Assembly (NCBI GenBank): GCA_050250795.1 | Contig: JBFWNZ010000091.1 | Location: 1-11,801 of the forward strand | Direction: 5' to 3' | Length of the DNA stretch: 11,801 nucleotides | DNA from: JBFWNZ01 sp050250795 | Lineage (GTDB): Bacteria; Pseudomonadota; Alphaproteobacteria; UBA8366 | Shown here: positions 1 to 7,151 of the stretch, in pieces | Layout: each line of letters starts with the position of its first letter | Numbering within the stretch: position 1 is the stretch's first letter | Translations under genes and position numbers: made by a program | Notes under the pieces: model-generated | The model's input: the letters and a program-made list of their open reading frames with translations, nothing else | Databases searched by the model: none | Told to the model about the DNA's origin: nothing

Positions 1-154
1 CTCGCTTAACCTGCTTTACGATCGAGCCGAAGCGGAGGGACGCCTGCATGCGCTGGTGCATGACGGCGACTGGTATCATGTGGGCACGCCGCCGGACCTC
101 GCGACCGCCGAGGCGGAACTGGCCGATGGCCACGTCGCGGCGCAGAGCCGTTAG
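1..154 (+). CDS. Sugar-1-phosphate nucleotidyltransferase, C-terminal end (partial)
   Basis: Only the last 50 codons lie in the window; the reading frame begins at base 2 and stops at TAG 152-154. The peptide contains SLNLLYDRAEAEGRLHALVH followed by DGDWYHVGTPPDL and an AEAEL helix. This closely fits the C-terminal tail of the nucleotidyltransferases related to MurU (N-acetylmuramate-1-phosphate uridylyltransferase, cell-wall recycling) and HddC/mannose-1-phosphate guanylyltransferases. In that family the W-x-H-V-G-T-P segment closes the nucleotide-sugar site. The catalytic N-terminal GxGxRxxP region is outside the window, so the substrate cannot be decided. From known alphaproteobacterial gene order I would expect a kinase of the AmgK type and tsaE upstream, but this is inference. 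The stop lies 36 bp before addB, on the same strand, so co-transcription is likely. Confidence 0.8.
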   Translation, partial: SLNLLYDRAEAEGRLHALVHDGDWYHVGTPPDLATAEAELADGHVAAQSR

Positions 155-190
155 CGAAGCACCGCGGCGGCTCCGGCGGATGGAGGGGCC

Positions 191-3100
191 GTGACCGCCC
201 GCCTCTACACGATCCGCGCCGGCCTGCCCTTCGTCGATCTCCTGGCGCGCGGCCTGCTCGACGAGACGGCCGGCGATCCGCTGCGTCTCAGCGGCTATAC
301 GGTGCTGCTACCGACCCGGCGCGCCTGCCGGGCGCTTCGCGAGGCCTTCCTGCGGGTTGGCGAGGGGCACGCCCTGCTGCTGCCGGCAATGCGGCCGCTG
401 GGCGAGGTGGACGAGGAGGAACTGATCCTCGGTGGACCGGAGGGCGAGGCGGGGGCCGGGCTGGACCTGCCGCCGGTCATTCCTGAATTGCGGCGGCGTC
501 TGATCCTCGCCCGGCTGATCGTGAATACCGGGGTTCAGGCCGATCTGGACGCCGAGGGGGTGCCCGTCCCCATCGGCATCGACCATGCCGCAAGGCTGGC
601 CGTGGACCTCGCGCGGCTGATCGACCAGGTCCAGACCGAACGGCTGGATTTCGCGCGGCTGGAATCCTTGGTCCAAGGCGATCTCGCCCGCCACTGGGAA
701 CGGACGCTCAAGTTCCTGAAGGTCGTCACCGAGCATTGGCCCGCCATCCTGGCGGAGTTGGGCCATCTCGACCCGGCAGAGCGGCGCAACCGGCTGCTTG
801 CGGCCCAGATTGCCACCTGGCAGGCCACCCCGCCACCGGGACCGGTGATCGCCGCCGGCTCGACCGGCAGCCTGCCAGCGACCGCCGACCTGCTGGCCGC
901 GATCGCCGCGCTGCCCCAGGGGCGCGTGGTGCTGCCGGGATTCGACCGCAGCCTGGACGCGGCCGCCCGCGACGCCATCCGCCATGCACCCACGCATCCG
1001 CAGCACGGCATGCTGCTGCTGCTCGACCGGCTGGGGATCGAGGCCGAGCGAGTTCGGGACTGGCCGGTCGCGCCGCCGCCCGCCCCGCCCGGCGATCCGA
1101 CCGCGCGCGGCCTGCTGGCGGCAGAGGCGATGCGGCCCGCCGAGACCACCGACCGCTGGCGCAGCCTGCCGGATATCCCTGCTGCGGCGGTTGCCGGCCT
1201 GCGACGGATCGACTGCGCCGACGAGCGCGCCGAGGCGATGGTCATCGCCCTGCATCTGCGCGAGGCGCTGGACGAGGGCGGACGCACGGCGGCCCTGGTA
1301 ACGCCCGACCGGGCCCTGGCGCGGCGTGTCGCCGCGGCGTTGCGCCGCTGGGGAATCGAGATCGACGATTCGGCGGGACAACCGCTGGCCGACACCCCGC
1401 CCGGTACGTTCCTGCGTCTGACCGCAGCGATGGTTGCATCGGGCCTCGCCCCGGTTGCCCTGCTGGCCGCGCTCAAGCATCCGCTTGCGGCCGGCGGCAT
1501 GGCCACAGGCATCTTCCGCAGCCGCCTGCGCGCCTTCGAGACGGCCGTCCTGCGCGGCCCGCGGCCCGGTCCCGGTTTCGACGGGCTGCGCGCCGCGGCT
1601 GGAAAGGACGAAGACGCACATCGGTTCCTCGACAGCCTGGAACCCTGCCTTGCGCCGCTGACAGAAGCGATGGCTGCGCGGACTCTGCGGGTGGAAAAGG
1701 CGCTTGCGGCGCATGTGACCCTCGCCGAAGCCCTGGCCGCGACCGGCACCGAGTCGGGCGCCGACCGGCTGTGGTCCGGCGATGCGGGAGAGGCTCTCGC
1801 CGGCTTCGTCGCCGAATTGGCCGATTCCGCGGTCGACTTGCCGCCTGTCGAAGGCGGCGGCTATCCGGCCCTGCTGGATGCCCTTCTCCAGGGCCGCGTC
1901 GTGCGCCCGGCCTATGGTCTGCATCCGCGTCTGCATATCTGGGGGCCGCTGGAAGCCCGGCTGCAGCAGGCAGACCTGACGATCCTGGGGGGGCTCAACG
2001 AAGGCGGCTGGCCGCGCGAACCGTCCCCGGACCCCTGGCTCAGCCGCCCGATGCGGACAGCTTTCGGACTGCCGCCGCCGGAGCGGCGGGTCGGCCTGGC
2101 GGCTCACGATTTCGTTCAGGCCTTTGCCGGTCCCGAGGTCGTGCTGACGCGGGCGACCAAGAGCGAGGGCGCGCCGACCGTTCCGTCGCGTTTCCTCAGC
2201 CGGCTGGACGCGGTGCTGGCCGGTGCGCGCGACGCCGACAATTTGCGCAAGACACTTACCGGTGACTCGTCGCAGTGGCTGCACTGGGCCCAGGCCCTCG
2301 ATCTGCCCGCAACCCCGGCCCCCGTCGCACCGCCGGCGCCGCGACCGCCGGTCGCAGCCCGCCCCCGGCGTCTGTCGGTCACGCGCATCGAGACCTGGAT
2401 GCGCGACCCGTACTCCATCTTCGCCAGCCAGATTCTCCAATTGAAGCCGCTCGACCCGCTGGAGGCCGATCCCGGCGCTGCCGACCGCGGCAATATCATC
2501 CACAAGGCGCTGGACGATTTTCTGAAGGCCTATCCCGGCCCGCTGCCCGACGATGCCGAGGCGCGGCTGATCGCCCTGGGCGAGACGGCTTTCGGTCCGC
2601 TTCTCGCCCGGCCTGCACTGCGCGCATTCTGGTGGCCGCGTTTCGAACGCATCGCCCGCTGGTTTCTGGAGCGCGAGCGGTCGCGTCGCGGGCGCATCGC
2701 CGCGACGGCGACAGAGGTTCAGGGCAGCCTGACGATCCCTGCCCCGGGAGGCGACTTCACGCTGAGCGCAACCGCCGACCGCATCGACCGGCTGACCGAC
2801 GGCGGCTACGCCATCATCGACTACAAGACCGGCCGCGTTCCCGGCGCCGCCGATGTGGCTCTCGGCTTCTCGCCGCAATTGCCGTTGGAAGCCGCGATCC
2901 TGCAGGGCGGCGGCTTCGCTGGACTGCCCGCCGCGCCCGTCGGGGAACTTGCCTTCTGGCATCTGTCCGGCGGCGAGACGCCAGGCCGCGAACGGCCGCT
3001 GAACGCCGACCCTGCGGCCCTCGCCGCCGAGGCGCTTGCGGGGCTGCAACGCCTGATCGCCGCCTTCGACGATCCAGCGACTGCCTACGCCGCCGTGCCG

Positions 3101-3193
3101 GACCCGGCATGGGCCTCGCCCTTCAACGATTATGCGCATCTCGCGCGCATCGCCGAATGGTCGGGGCCGGCGGGCGAGGGGGAGGCGTTGTGA
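191..3193 (+). CDS. addB: AddB, helicase-nuclease subunit of double-strand break repair (alphaproteobacterial type)
   Basis: This 1000-residue protein is the AddB subunit of the AddAB helicase-nuclease, which resects broken DNA ends in the cytoplasm so that RecA can be loaded. The GTG start at 191 follows a GGAGGGG Shine-Dalgarno sequence at 182-188. The N-terminal half is an inactivated UvrD-like helicase fold: no GxxxxGK[ST] loop is visible near residues 5-25. A conserved AddB segment, ILGGLNEGGWP, lies at 598-608 and is followed by WLSRPMR and a GLAAHDF motif. A Pro/Ala-rich linker spans about 706-727. The C-terminal PD-(D/E)XK nuclease domain shows H771, D863, D877 and K879 (DYKT), so the nuclease looks intact. 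There are only three cysteines, none in the C-terminal domain, so the four-cysteine Fe-S cluster of Bacillus-type AddB is absent. The gene overlaps addA by four bases (GTGA), which suggests translational coupling and equal subunit supply. A 943-residue antisense open frame here is a GC-bias shadow. Confidence 0.95.
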   Translation: MTARLYTIRAGLPFVDLLARGLLDETAGDPLRLSGYTVLLPTRRACRALREAFLRVGEGHALLLPAMRPLGEVDEEELILGGPEGEAGAGLDLPPVIPELRRRLILARLIVNTGVQADLDAEGVPVPIGIDHAARLAVDLARLIDQVQTERLDFARLESLVQGDLARHWERTLKFLKVVTEHWPAILAELGHLDPAERRNRLLAAQIATWQATPPPGPVIAAGSTGSLPATADLLAAIAALPQGRVVLPGFDRSLDAAARDAIRHAPTHPQHGMLLLLDRLGIEAERVRDWPVAPPPAPPGDPTARGLLAAEAMRPAETTDRWRSLPDIPAAAVAGLRRIDCADERAEAMVIALHLREALDEGGRTAALVTPDRALARRVAAALRRWGIEIDDSAGQPLADTPPGTFLRLTAAMVASGLAPVALLAALKHPLAAGGMATGIFRSRLRAFETAVLRGPRPGPGFDGLRAAAGKDEDAHRFLDSLEPCLAPLTEAMAARTLRVEKALAAHVTLAEALAATGTESGADRLWSGDAGEALAGFVAELADSAVDLPPVEGGGYPALLDALLQGRVVRPAYGLHPRLHIWGPLEARLQQADLTILGGLNEGGWPREPSPDPWLSRPMRTAFGLPPPERRVGLAAHDFVQAFAGPEVVLTRATKSEGAPTVPSRFLSRLDAVLAGARDADNLRKTLTGDSSQWLHWAQALDLPATPAPVAPPAPRPPVAARPRRLSVTRIETWMRDPYSIFASQILQLKPLDPLEADPGAADRGNIIHKALDDFLKAYPGPLPDDAEARLIALGETAFGPLLARPALRAFWWPRFERIARWFLERERSRRGRIAATATEVQGSLTIPAPGGDFTLSATADRIDRLTDGGYAIIDYKTGRVPGAADVALGFSPQLPLEAAILQGGGFAGLPAAPVGELAFWHLSGGETPGRERPLNADPAALAAEALAGLQRLIAAFDDPATAYAAVPDPAWASPFNDYAHLARIAEWSGPAGEGEAL

Positions 3194-6100
3194 CCGATCC
3201 CGGCCGCATCGTGCAGCCCGACCCGGACAGCCTGCAGCGCCGGGCCGCCGACCCCGGCGCCAGCGTCTGGGTGGGTGCGTCGGCCGGCAGCGGCAAGACC
3301 AAGGTTCTGACCGACCGCGTCCTCACCTTGATGCTGGAGGGGACGCCGCCGCAGCGCATCCTCTGCCTGACCTTCACCAAGGCCGCGGCGGCGGAGATGG
3401 CGAACCGCATCAACAAGCGCCTGGCCGAATGGGCCACCGATGACGACGCGGCGCTCGCCGACGCGCTGGTCCGGCTGACCGGCCGCCGCCCCGAACCCGA
3501 ACGGATGGCCCGCGCCCGGCGGCTGTTCGCACAGGTGCTGGACGCACCGGGCGGGATGAACATCCAGACCATCCACGGCTTCTGCGAATCCCTGCTGGCG
3601 CGCTTTCCGCTGGAGGCCGGCATCCCGCCGCATTTCGAGGTGCTGGACGAACGCAGCGCCGCCGAACTGATGCAGGTGGCCCGCGACACCGTGCTGGCTG
3701 CGGCGGAAACCGACGCGACGCTGGCGGCGGCATTGGCCTCCATTACGCGCCACGCCCAGGAAGACGGCTTTGCCAGCCTGATGGTCCGGCTGTCGGCGGA
3801 GCGCGGCCGCCTGGCACGCGCCGTGGAACGGCATGGCGGGGTGGAGGGCGCCGTCTCGGCCGTGCTGCGCCGGTTGGGCGTGGAACCGGACGAGACCGAG
3901 GACACGCCGATCCTTGCGGCGTGCGACGACCTCGCCTTCGACGCGCTGGGCCTGCGCCGCATCGCGATGGCCCTGCTGGACGGCAAGGGCAAGACCGATC
4001 CTGTGCGCGGCGAGAAGATGGCACGCTGGCTTGCCGGTTCGCCGGCGGATCGCCGCGCCGGCTTCGAGGATTATGCCGGCGTGTTCCTGACGCAGAAGCT
4101 GGAGATCCGCTCGACCCTCCTGCCCAAGGCGATCCGCGAGGACGATCCCGGCCTCGCCGACGTGATGGCGGTGGAAGCGGCACGGCTGGAGGCCGCCTAT
4201 GCGCGCTGCCGCATCATCGTCACCGCCGCTGCCAGCACCGGCCTGCTGCGCCTGGGGGCGGCGCTGCTCGGCATCTACGAAGCGGCGAAGCGCGCACGCG
4301 CCCTGCTCGACTACGACGACCTGATCTATGCGGCGAAGCGGCTGCTGGAGGCGCCGGGCGTCGCACCCTGGGTGCTGTTCAAGCTGGATGGCGGGCTCGA
4401 CCACATCCTGATCGACGAAGCGCAGGACACGAACCCGGAGCAATGGGACATCGTCCGTGCGCTCGCCGAGGAATTCTTCACCGGCGAGGGTGCGCGCGAC
4501 ACGACACGCACGGTCTTCGCCGTCGGCGACCGCAAGCAGTCGATCTTCAGCTTCCAGCGCGCCGATCCCGAGGCATTCCAGCGGATGCAGGCGCATTTCG
4601 AGAGCCGCGTCGGCGCGGCGGGCCAGGAATGGCGCAACGTCGAGCTCGACATCTCCTTCCGCTCCGCCGATGCCGTGCTGCGCGCGGTCGATGCGACCTT
4701 CGCAGCCGGTCCAGCCAGGGACGGCGTGATCGACGCCGGAGCCGCGCTCCGCCATATCGCCTTCCGGCAGGGTCAGGCCGGCAGGGTCGAACTCTGGCCC
4801 CTGGTCGGGCCGCGTATGAATGCCGATCCGGAACCCTGGGCCCCGCCCTTGGAGCGCGTGCCGGGCGACTCCCCCGCGAACCGTCTTGCCGCCGTCATTG
4901 CCGCCCGGATCAAGGCATGGATCGGGCACGAGATGCTGCCCGCGCGCGGCCGTCCGATCCGGGCCGGCGACATCATGATTCTGGTCCGCCGCCGCCGCGG
5001 CATCATGGAGGCGGTGGTCCGCGCCCTGAAACTGGCCGGCGTCCCGGTCGCCGGCGTCGACCGCATGGTGCTGACCGACCAGCTGGCGGTGATGGACCTG
5101 GTTGCGCTGGGCCGGTTCCTGCTGCTGCCCGAGGACGACCTGACCCTGGCCACGGTGCTGAAAGGGCCGTTCCTGGGTTTCGACGACGACGACCTGTTCC
5201 GCCTTGCCCATGACCGCAAGGGCACTGCCCTCTGGCGGCGCTTGGCGCATGACGAGGCCGCGCGCCCGGCCCATGACTGGCTCGCAGCCCTTCTCGCCCG
5301 CGCCGATTTCGTGCGGCCCTACGAGCTTTTCGCCCAGATTCTGGCGATGCCCGTTCCCGCCGGCGGCACCGGGCGCGAGCGGATGATCGCGCGCCTGGGG
5401 GTAGAGGCAGAGGACCCCATCGACGAGTTCCTGTCATTGGCCCTGGCCTATGAACGCGGCCGGGTACCCTCGCTCCAGGGCTTCCTGCACTGGGCCGAGG
5501 CGGGGGCCGTCGAGATCAAGCGCGACCTGGAACAGGGCGCGCGCGACGAGGTGCGGGTGATGACGGCGCATGGCGCGAAGGGTCTTCAGGCACCTGTGGT
5601 CATCCTGCCCGACACGGTGCAGATGCCGGCCCAGCAAGGGCCGGAGTTGCGCTGGGTGGATGGCCTCCCGCTCTGGACGCCGTCGCGACGGCATGAGGAG
5701 GAACAGGGTGCGGCAGCCCGCGACGACGTCGCACGCCGGCGGCTGGAGGAGCATCGGCGGCTGCTTTACGTGGCCATGACGCGGGCCGAGGATCGGCTGC
5801 ATATCTGCGGCTGGCACGGCCGCAGCGAGCCTGCCGAAGGCTGCTGGTACGCGCTCATACGCGACGGCCTGTCAGGCATCGCCGCAGAGACGGAGTTCGA
5901 TTTCACGCTGGATTCCGCCGATGGCTGGCGCGGCGACGGCCTTGTCCTGGACCTGCCGCAGCAGGCGGCCTTGCAGAAACCTGAGGAATCCGCCCCGGAC
6001 GAGCATCCACTTCTGCCCGTCCAGCACTGGATGCGCAGGCCTCCGCCCCCGGAACCGACCCCCAGCCGGCCGCTCATGCCGTCGCGGCCATCGGCCGAAG

Positions 6101-6654
6101 CCCCCCCGGTCGTCTCGCCGCTGGCCGGCGGGGGCACCGCGCGTTTCCGGCGCGGCCTGCTGATCCACCGTCTGCTTCAGGGCCTGCCGGACCTGCCTGC
6201 CGAATCCCGCGACGCGGCATGCCGGCGCTTGCTCGCGCGGCCGTTGCACGATCTGGCGCCGCCGGAGCAGGAGGCGCTGCGGCGGGAGGTGATGGCGGTG
6301 CTGGAGCATCCGGCGCTGATGCCGCTGTTCGGCCCGGACAGCCGCGCCGAAGTGCCGCTGGCGGGTCTGATCCCCCTGCGGGACGGTGCGCCGGAGGCCG
6401 TGTCCGGTCAGGTGGACCGGCTGGTGGTCACACCCGAGGCGATTCTGGTCCTGGACTACAAGACGCTGCGCCCGCCGCCAAGCGATCCGGCCGATGTGCC
6501 GCCGGCCTATCTGCGCCAGATGGCGCTGTATCGCGCGATCCTGCGCCGTATATGGCCGGACAGGCGGATCGACTGCCACCTGCTCTGGACCGACGGACCG
6601 CTGCTCATGCCACTCTCTGCCCAGTTGCTTGACCGGCATATCCCCGGTTCATAG
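3190..6654 (+). CDS. addA: AddA, ATP-dependent helicase-nuclease subunit
   Basis: AddA (1154 residues from this start) is the UvrD/RecB-family 3'-5' helicase and nuclease motor of the AddAB complex. The open frame extends far upstream inside addB. I chose the GTG at 3190, which overlaps the addB TGA as GTGA and has GGAGG at 3181-3185, because it places the Q-motif (Q16) and Walker A (ASAGSGKT, 30-37) at the usual distance from the N terminus. The helicase motifs are all present: Ia (LTFTKAAAAEM), II (DEAQD, 409-413), III (GDRKQSIF, from 446), IV (SFRSAD), V (TAHGAKGLQ, 792-800) and VI (LLYVAMTRAEDR, from 858). A proline-rich linker at about 949-975 leads to a RecB-type nuclease domain with H993, D1076, D1089 and K1091 (DYKT). 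Both the ATPase and the nuclease therefore look functional. The length is typical for alphaproteobacterial AddA. Its partner addB lies directly upstream. Confidence 0.96.
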   Translation: MTDPGRIVQPDPDSLQRRAADPGASVWVGASAGSGKTKVLTDRVLTLMLEGTPPQRILCLTFTKAAAAEMANRINKRLAEWATDDDAALADALVRLTGRRPEPERMARARRLFAQVLDAPGGMNIQTIHGFCESLLARFPLEAGIPPHFEVLDERSAAELMQVARDTVLAAAETDATLAAALASITRHAQEDGFASLMVRLSAERGRLARAVERHGGVEGAVSAVLRRLGVEPDETEDTPILAACDDLAFDALGLRRIAMALLDGKGKTDPVRGEKMARWLAGSPADRRAGFEDYAGVFLTQKLEIRSTLLPKAIREDDPGLADVMAVEAARLEAAYARCRIIVTAAASTGLLRLGAALLGIYEAAKRARALLDYDDLIYAAKRLLEAPGVAPWVLFKLDGGLDHILIDEAQDTNPEQWDIVRALAEEFFTGEGARDTTRTVFAVGDRKQSIFSFQRADPEAFQRMQAHFESRVGAAGQEWRNVELDISFRSADAVLRAVDATFAAGPARDGVIDAGAALRHIAFRQGQAGRVELWPLVGPRMNADPEPWAPPLERVPGDSPANRLAAVIAARIKAWIGHEMLPARGRPIRAGDIMILVRRRRGIMEAVVRALKLAGVPVAGVDRMVLTDQLAVMDLVALGRFLLLPEDDLTLATVLKGPFLGFDDDDLFRLAHDRKGTALWRRLAHDEAARPAHDWLAALLARADFVRPYELFAQILAMPVPAGGTGRERMIARLGVEAEDPIDEFLSLALAYERGRVPSLQGFLHWAEAGAVEIKRDLEQGARDEVRVMTAHGAKGLQAPVVILPDTVQMPAQQGPELRWVDGLPLWTPSRRHEEEQGAAARDDVARRRLEEHRRLLYVAMTRAEDRLHICGWHGRSEPAEGCWYALIRDGLSGIAAETEFDFTLDSADGWRGDGLVLDLPQQAALQKPEESAPDEHPLLPVQHWMRRPPPPEPTPSRPLMPSRPSAEAPPVVSPLAGGGTARFRRGLLIHRLLQGLPDLPAESRDAACRRLLARPLHDLAPPEQEALRREVMAVLEHPALMPLFGPDSRAEVPLAGLIPLRDGAPEAVSGQVDRLVVTPEAILVLDYKTLRPPPSDPADVPPAYLRQMALYRAILRRIWPDRRIDCHLLWTDGPLLMPLSAQLLDRHIPGS

Positions 6655-6657
6655 AGT
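6629..6657 (+). promoter_or_regulatory. Candidate sigma70-type promoter for trxA
   Basis: A TTGACC hexamer at 6629-6634 (5 of 6 to the -35 consensus) is followed, after exactly 17 bp, by TAGAGT at 6652-6657 (4 of 6 to TATAAT). The -10 hexamer includes the addA stop codon TAG, and transcription would begin near 6664. This would leave a 5' leader of about 65 nt before trxA and would make trxA independent of addAB. The call rests on consensus matching by eye in GC-rich DNA, so it stays moderate. Confidence 0.45.
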
Positions 6658-6729
6658 GGGCCGCAAGCCATCTGGGCCTGCGCCCGGTTCCTTCGGGAGA
6701 CGCGGCCGACACAGCGAAAGGATGGAGCC

Positions 6730-7050
6730 ATGAGCACCGTCAAAGTGACCGACAGCGAATTCGAAGCCTCCGTGCTGAAGGCCGACCGCCCGGTGATCGT
6801 CGACTTCTGGGCCGAGTGGTGCGGCCCCTGCAAGATGATCGCGCCGGCACTGGAGGAGATCGCCGCGTCCATGAAGGACAAGGTGACGATCGCCAAGCTG
6901 AATATCGACGACAACCCGCAGACCCCGGCCAAGTACGGCGTGCGCGGCATCCCCACGCTGATGCTGTTCAAGGACGGCCAGGTGGCCGCGACCAAGGTCG
7001 GCGCGGTGCCGAAAAGCCAGCTGATGGACTGGGTCGAATCCGCGATCTGA
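6730..7050 (+). CDS. trxA: Thioredoxin (classical TrxA)
   Basis: A 106-residue single-domain thioredoxin, the usual length for TrxA. It is a cytoplasmic dithiol-disulfide oxidoreductase, reduced by thioredoxin reductase, that serves ribonucleotide reductase and peroxide defence among others. The active site WCGPC is at 30-34 (C31, C34), followed by K35. D25 is the buried acid, and the cis-proline is P75 in the RGIPTL loop. The F80-K-D-G83 turn also fits the family. There is no signal peptide, so this is not a DsbA- or CcmG-like periplasmic protein. The ATG at 6730 is preceded by AGGA (6719-6722) and GGAG (6724-6727). The gene sits 75 bp after addA, with a candidate promoter of its own and a strong terminator downstream, so it is probably expressed as a single-gene unit as well as by read-through from addBA. 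Confidence 0.97.
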   Translation: MSTVKVTDSEFEASVLKADRPVIVDFWAEWCGPCKMIAPALEEIAASMKDKVTIAKLNIDDNPQTPAKYGVRGIPTLMLFKDGQVAATKVGAVPKSQLMDWVESAI

Positions 7051-7076
7051 CGGATCGGACAAACGATACGAGCCAG

Positions 7077-7104
7077 GACCCCGCCCGAAAAGGCGGGGTC
7101 TTTT
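7077..7104 (+). terminator. Rho-independent terminator of trxA
   Basis: GACCCCGCC (7077-7085) pairs perfectly with GGCGGGGTC (7092-7100) to give a 9-bp stem with a 6-nt CGAAAA loop. TTTT (7101-7104) follows directly. The hairpin starts 27 bp after the trxA stop. It separates trxA from the SDR gene. It reads as a terminator only on the plus strand because of the T-tract. Confidence 0.9.
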
Positions 7105-7137
7105 GCGTCCGGTAACGGGCCGGCCCGGATACAGGCA

Positions 7138-7144
7138 GGGGAGG
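7138..7144 (+). promoter_or_regulatory. Ribosome binding site that decides the SDR start
   Basis: GGGGAGG lies just before two in-frame ATGs. It is only one base from the ATG at 7146 but seven bases from the ATG at 7152. The second spacing is normal and the first is too short, so 7152 is the preferred initiation codon. Confidence 0.6.
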
Positions 7145-7151
7145 AATGGGA

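Noticed and set aside
308..3139. 943-codon open frame on the minus strand antisense to addB, and a 714-codon one at 3130-5274
   Set aside because: The products are Arg/Gln/Gly-rich with no recognisable motifs. They mirror strongly supported AddB and AddA frames, as expected from high GC at third codon positions.
2275..3189. In-frame upstream extension of AddA inside addB
   Set aside because: The extension is Arg/Pro-rich shadow sequence of addB. The family N terminus, with Q16 and Walker A at 30-37, begins properly at the GTG at 3190.
6683..6697. Small CCCG...CGGG hairpin between addA and trxA
   Set aside because: It has only a 4-bp stem and no T-tract, so it cannot be called a terminator or attenuator.
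7103..7132. Possible SDR promoter (TTGCGT, 18 bp, GGATAC)
   Set aside because: Both hexamers match the consensus poorly and the first overlaps the terminator T-tract, so it is not convincing.
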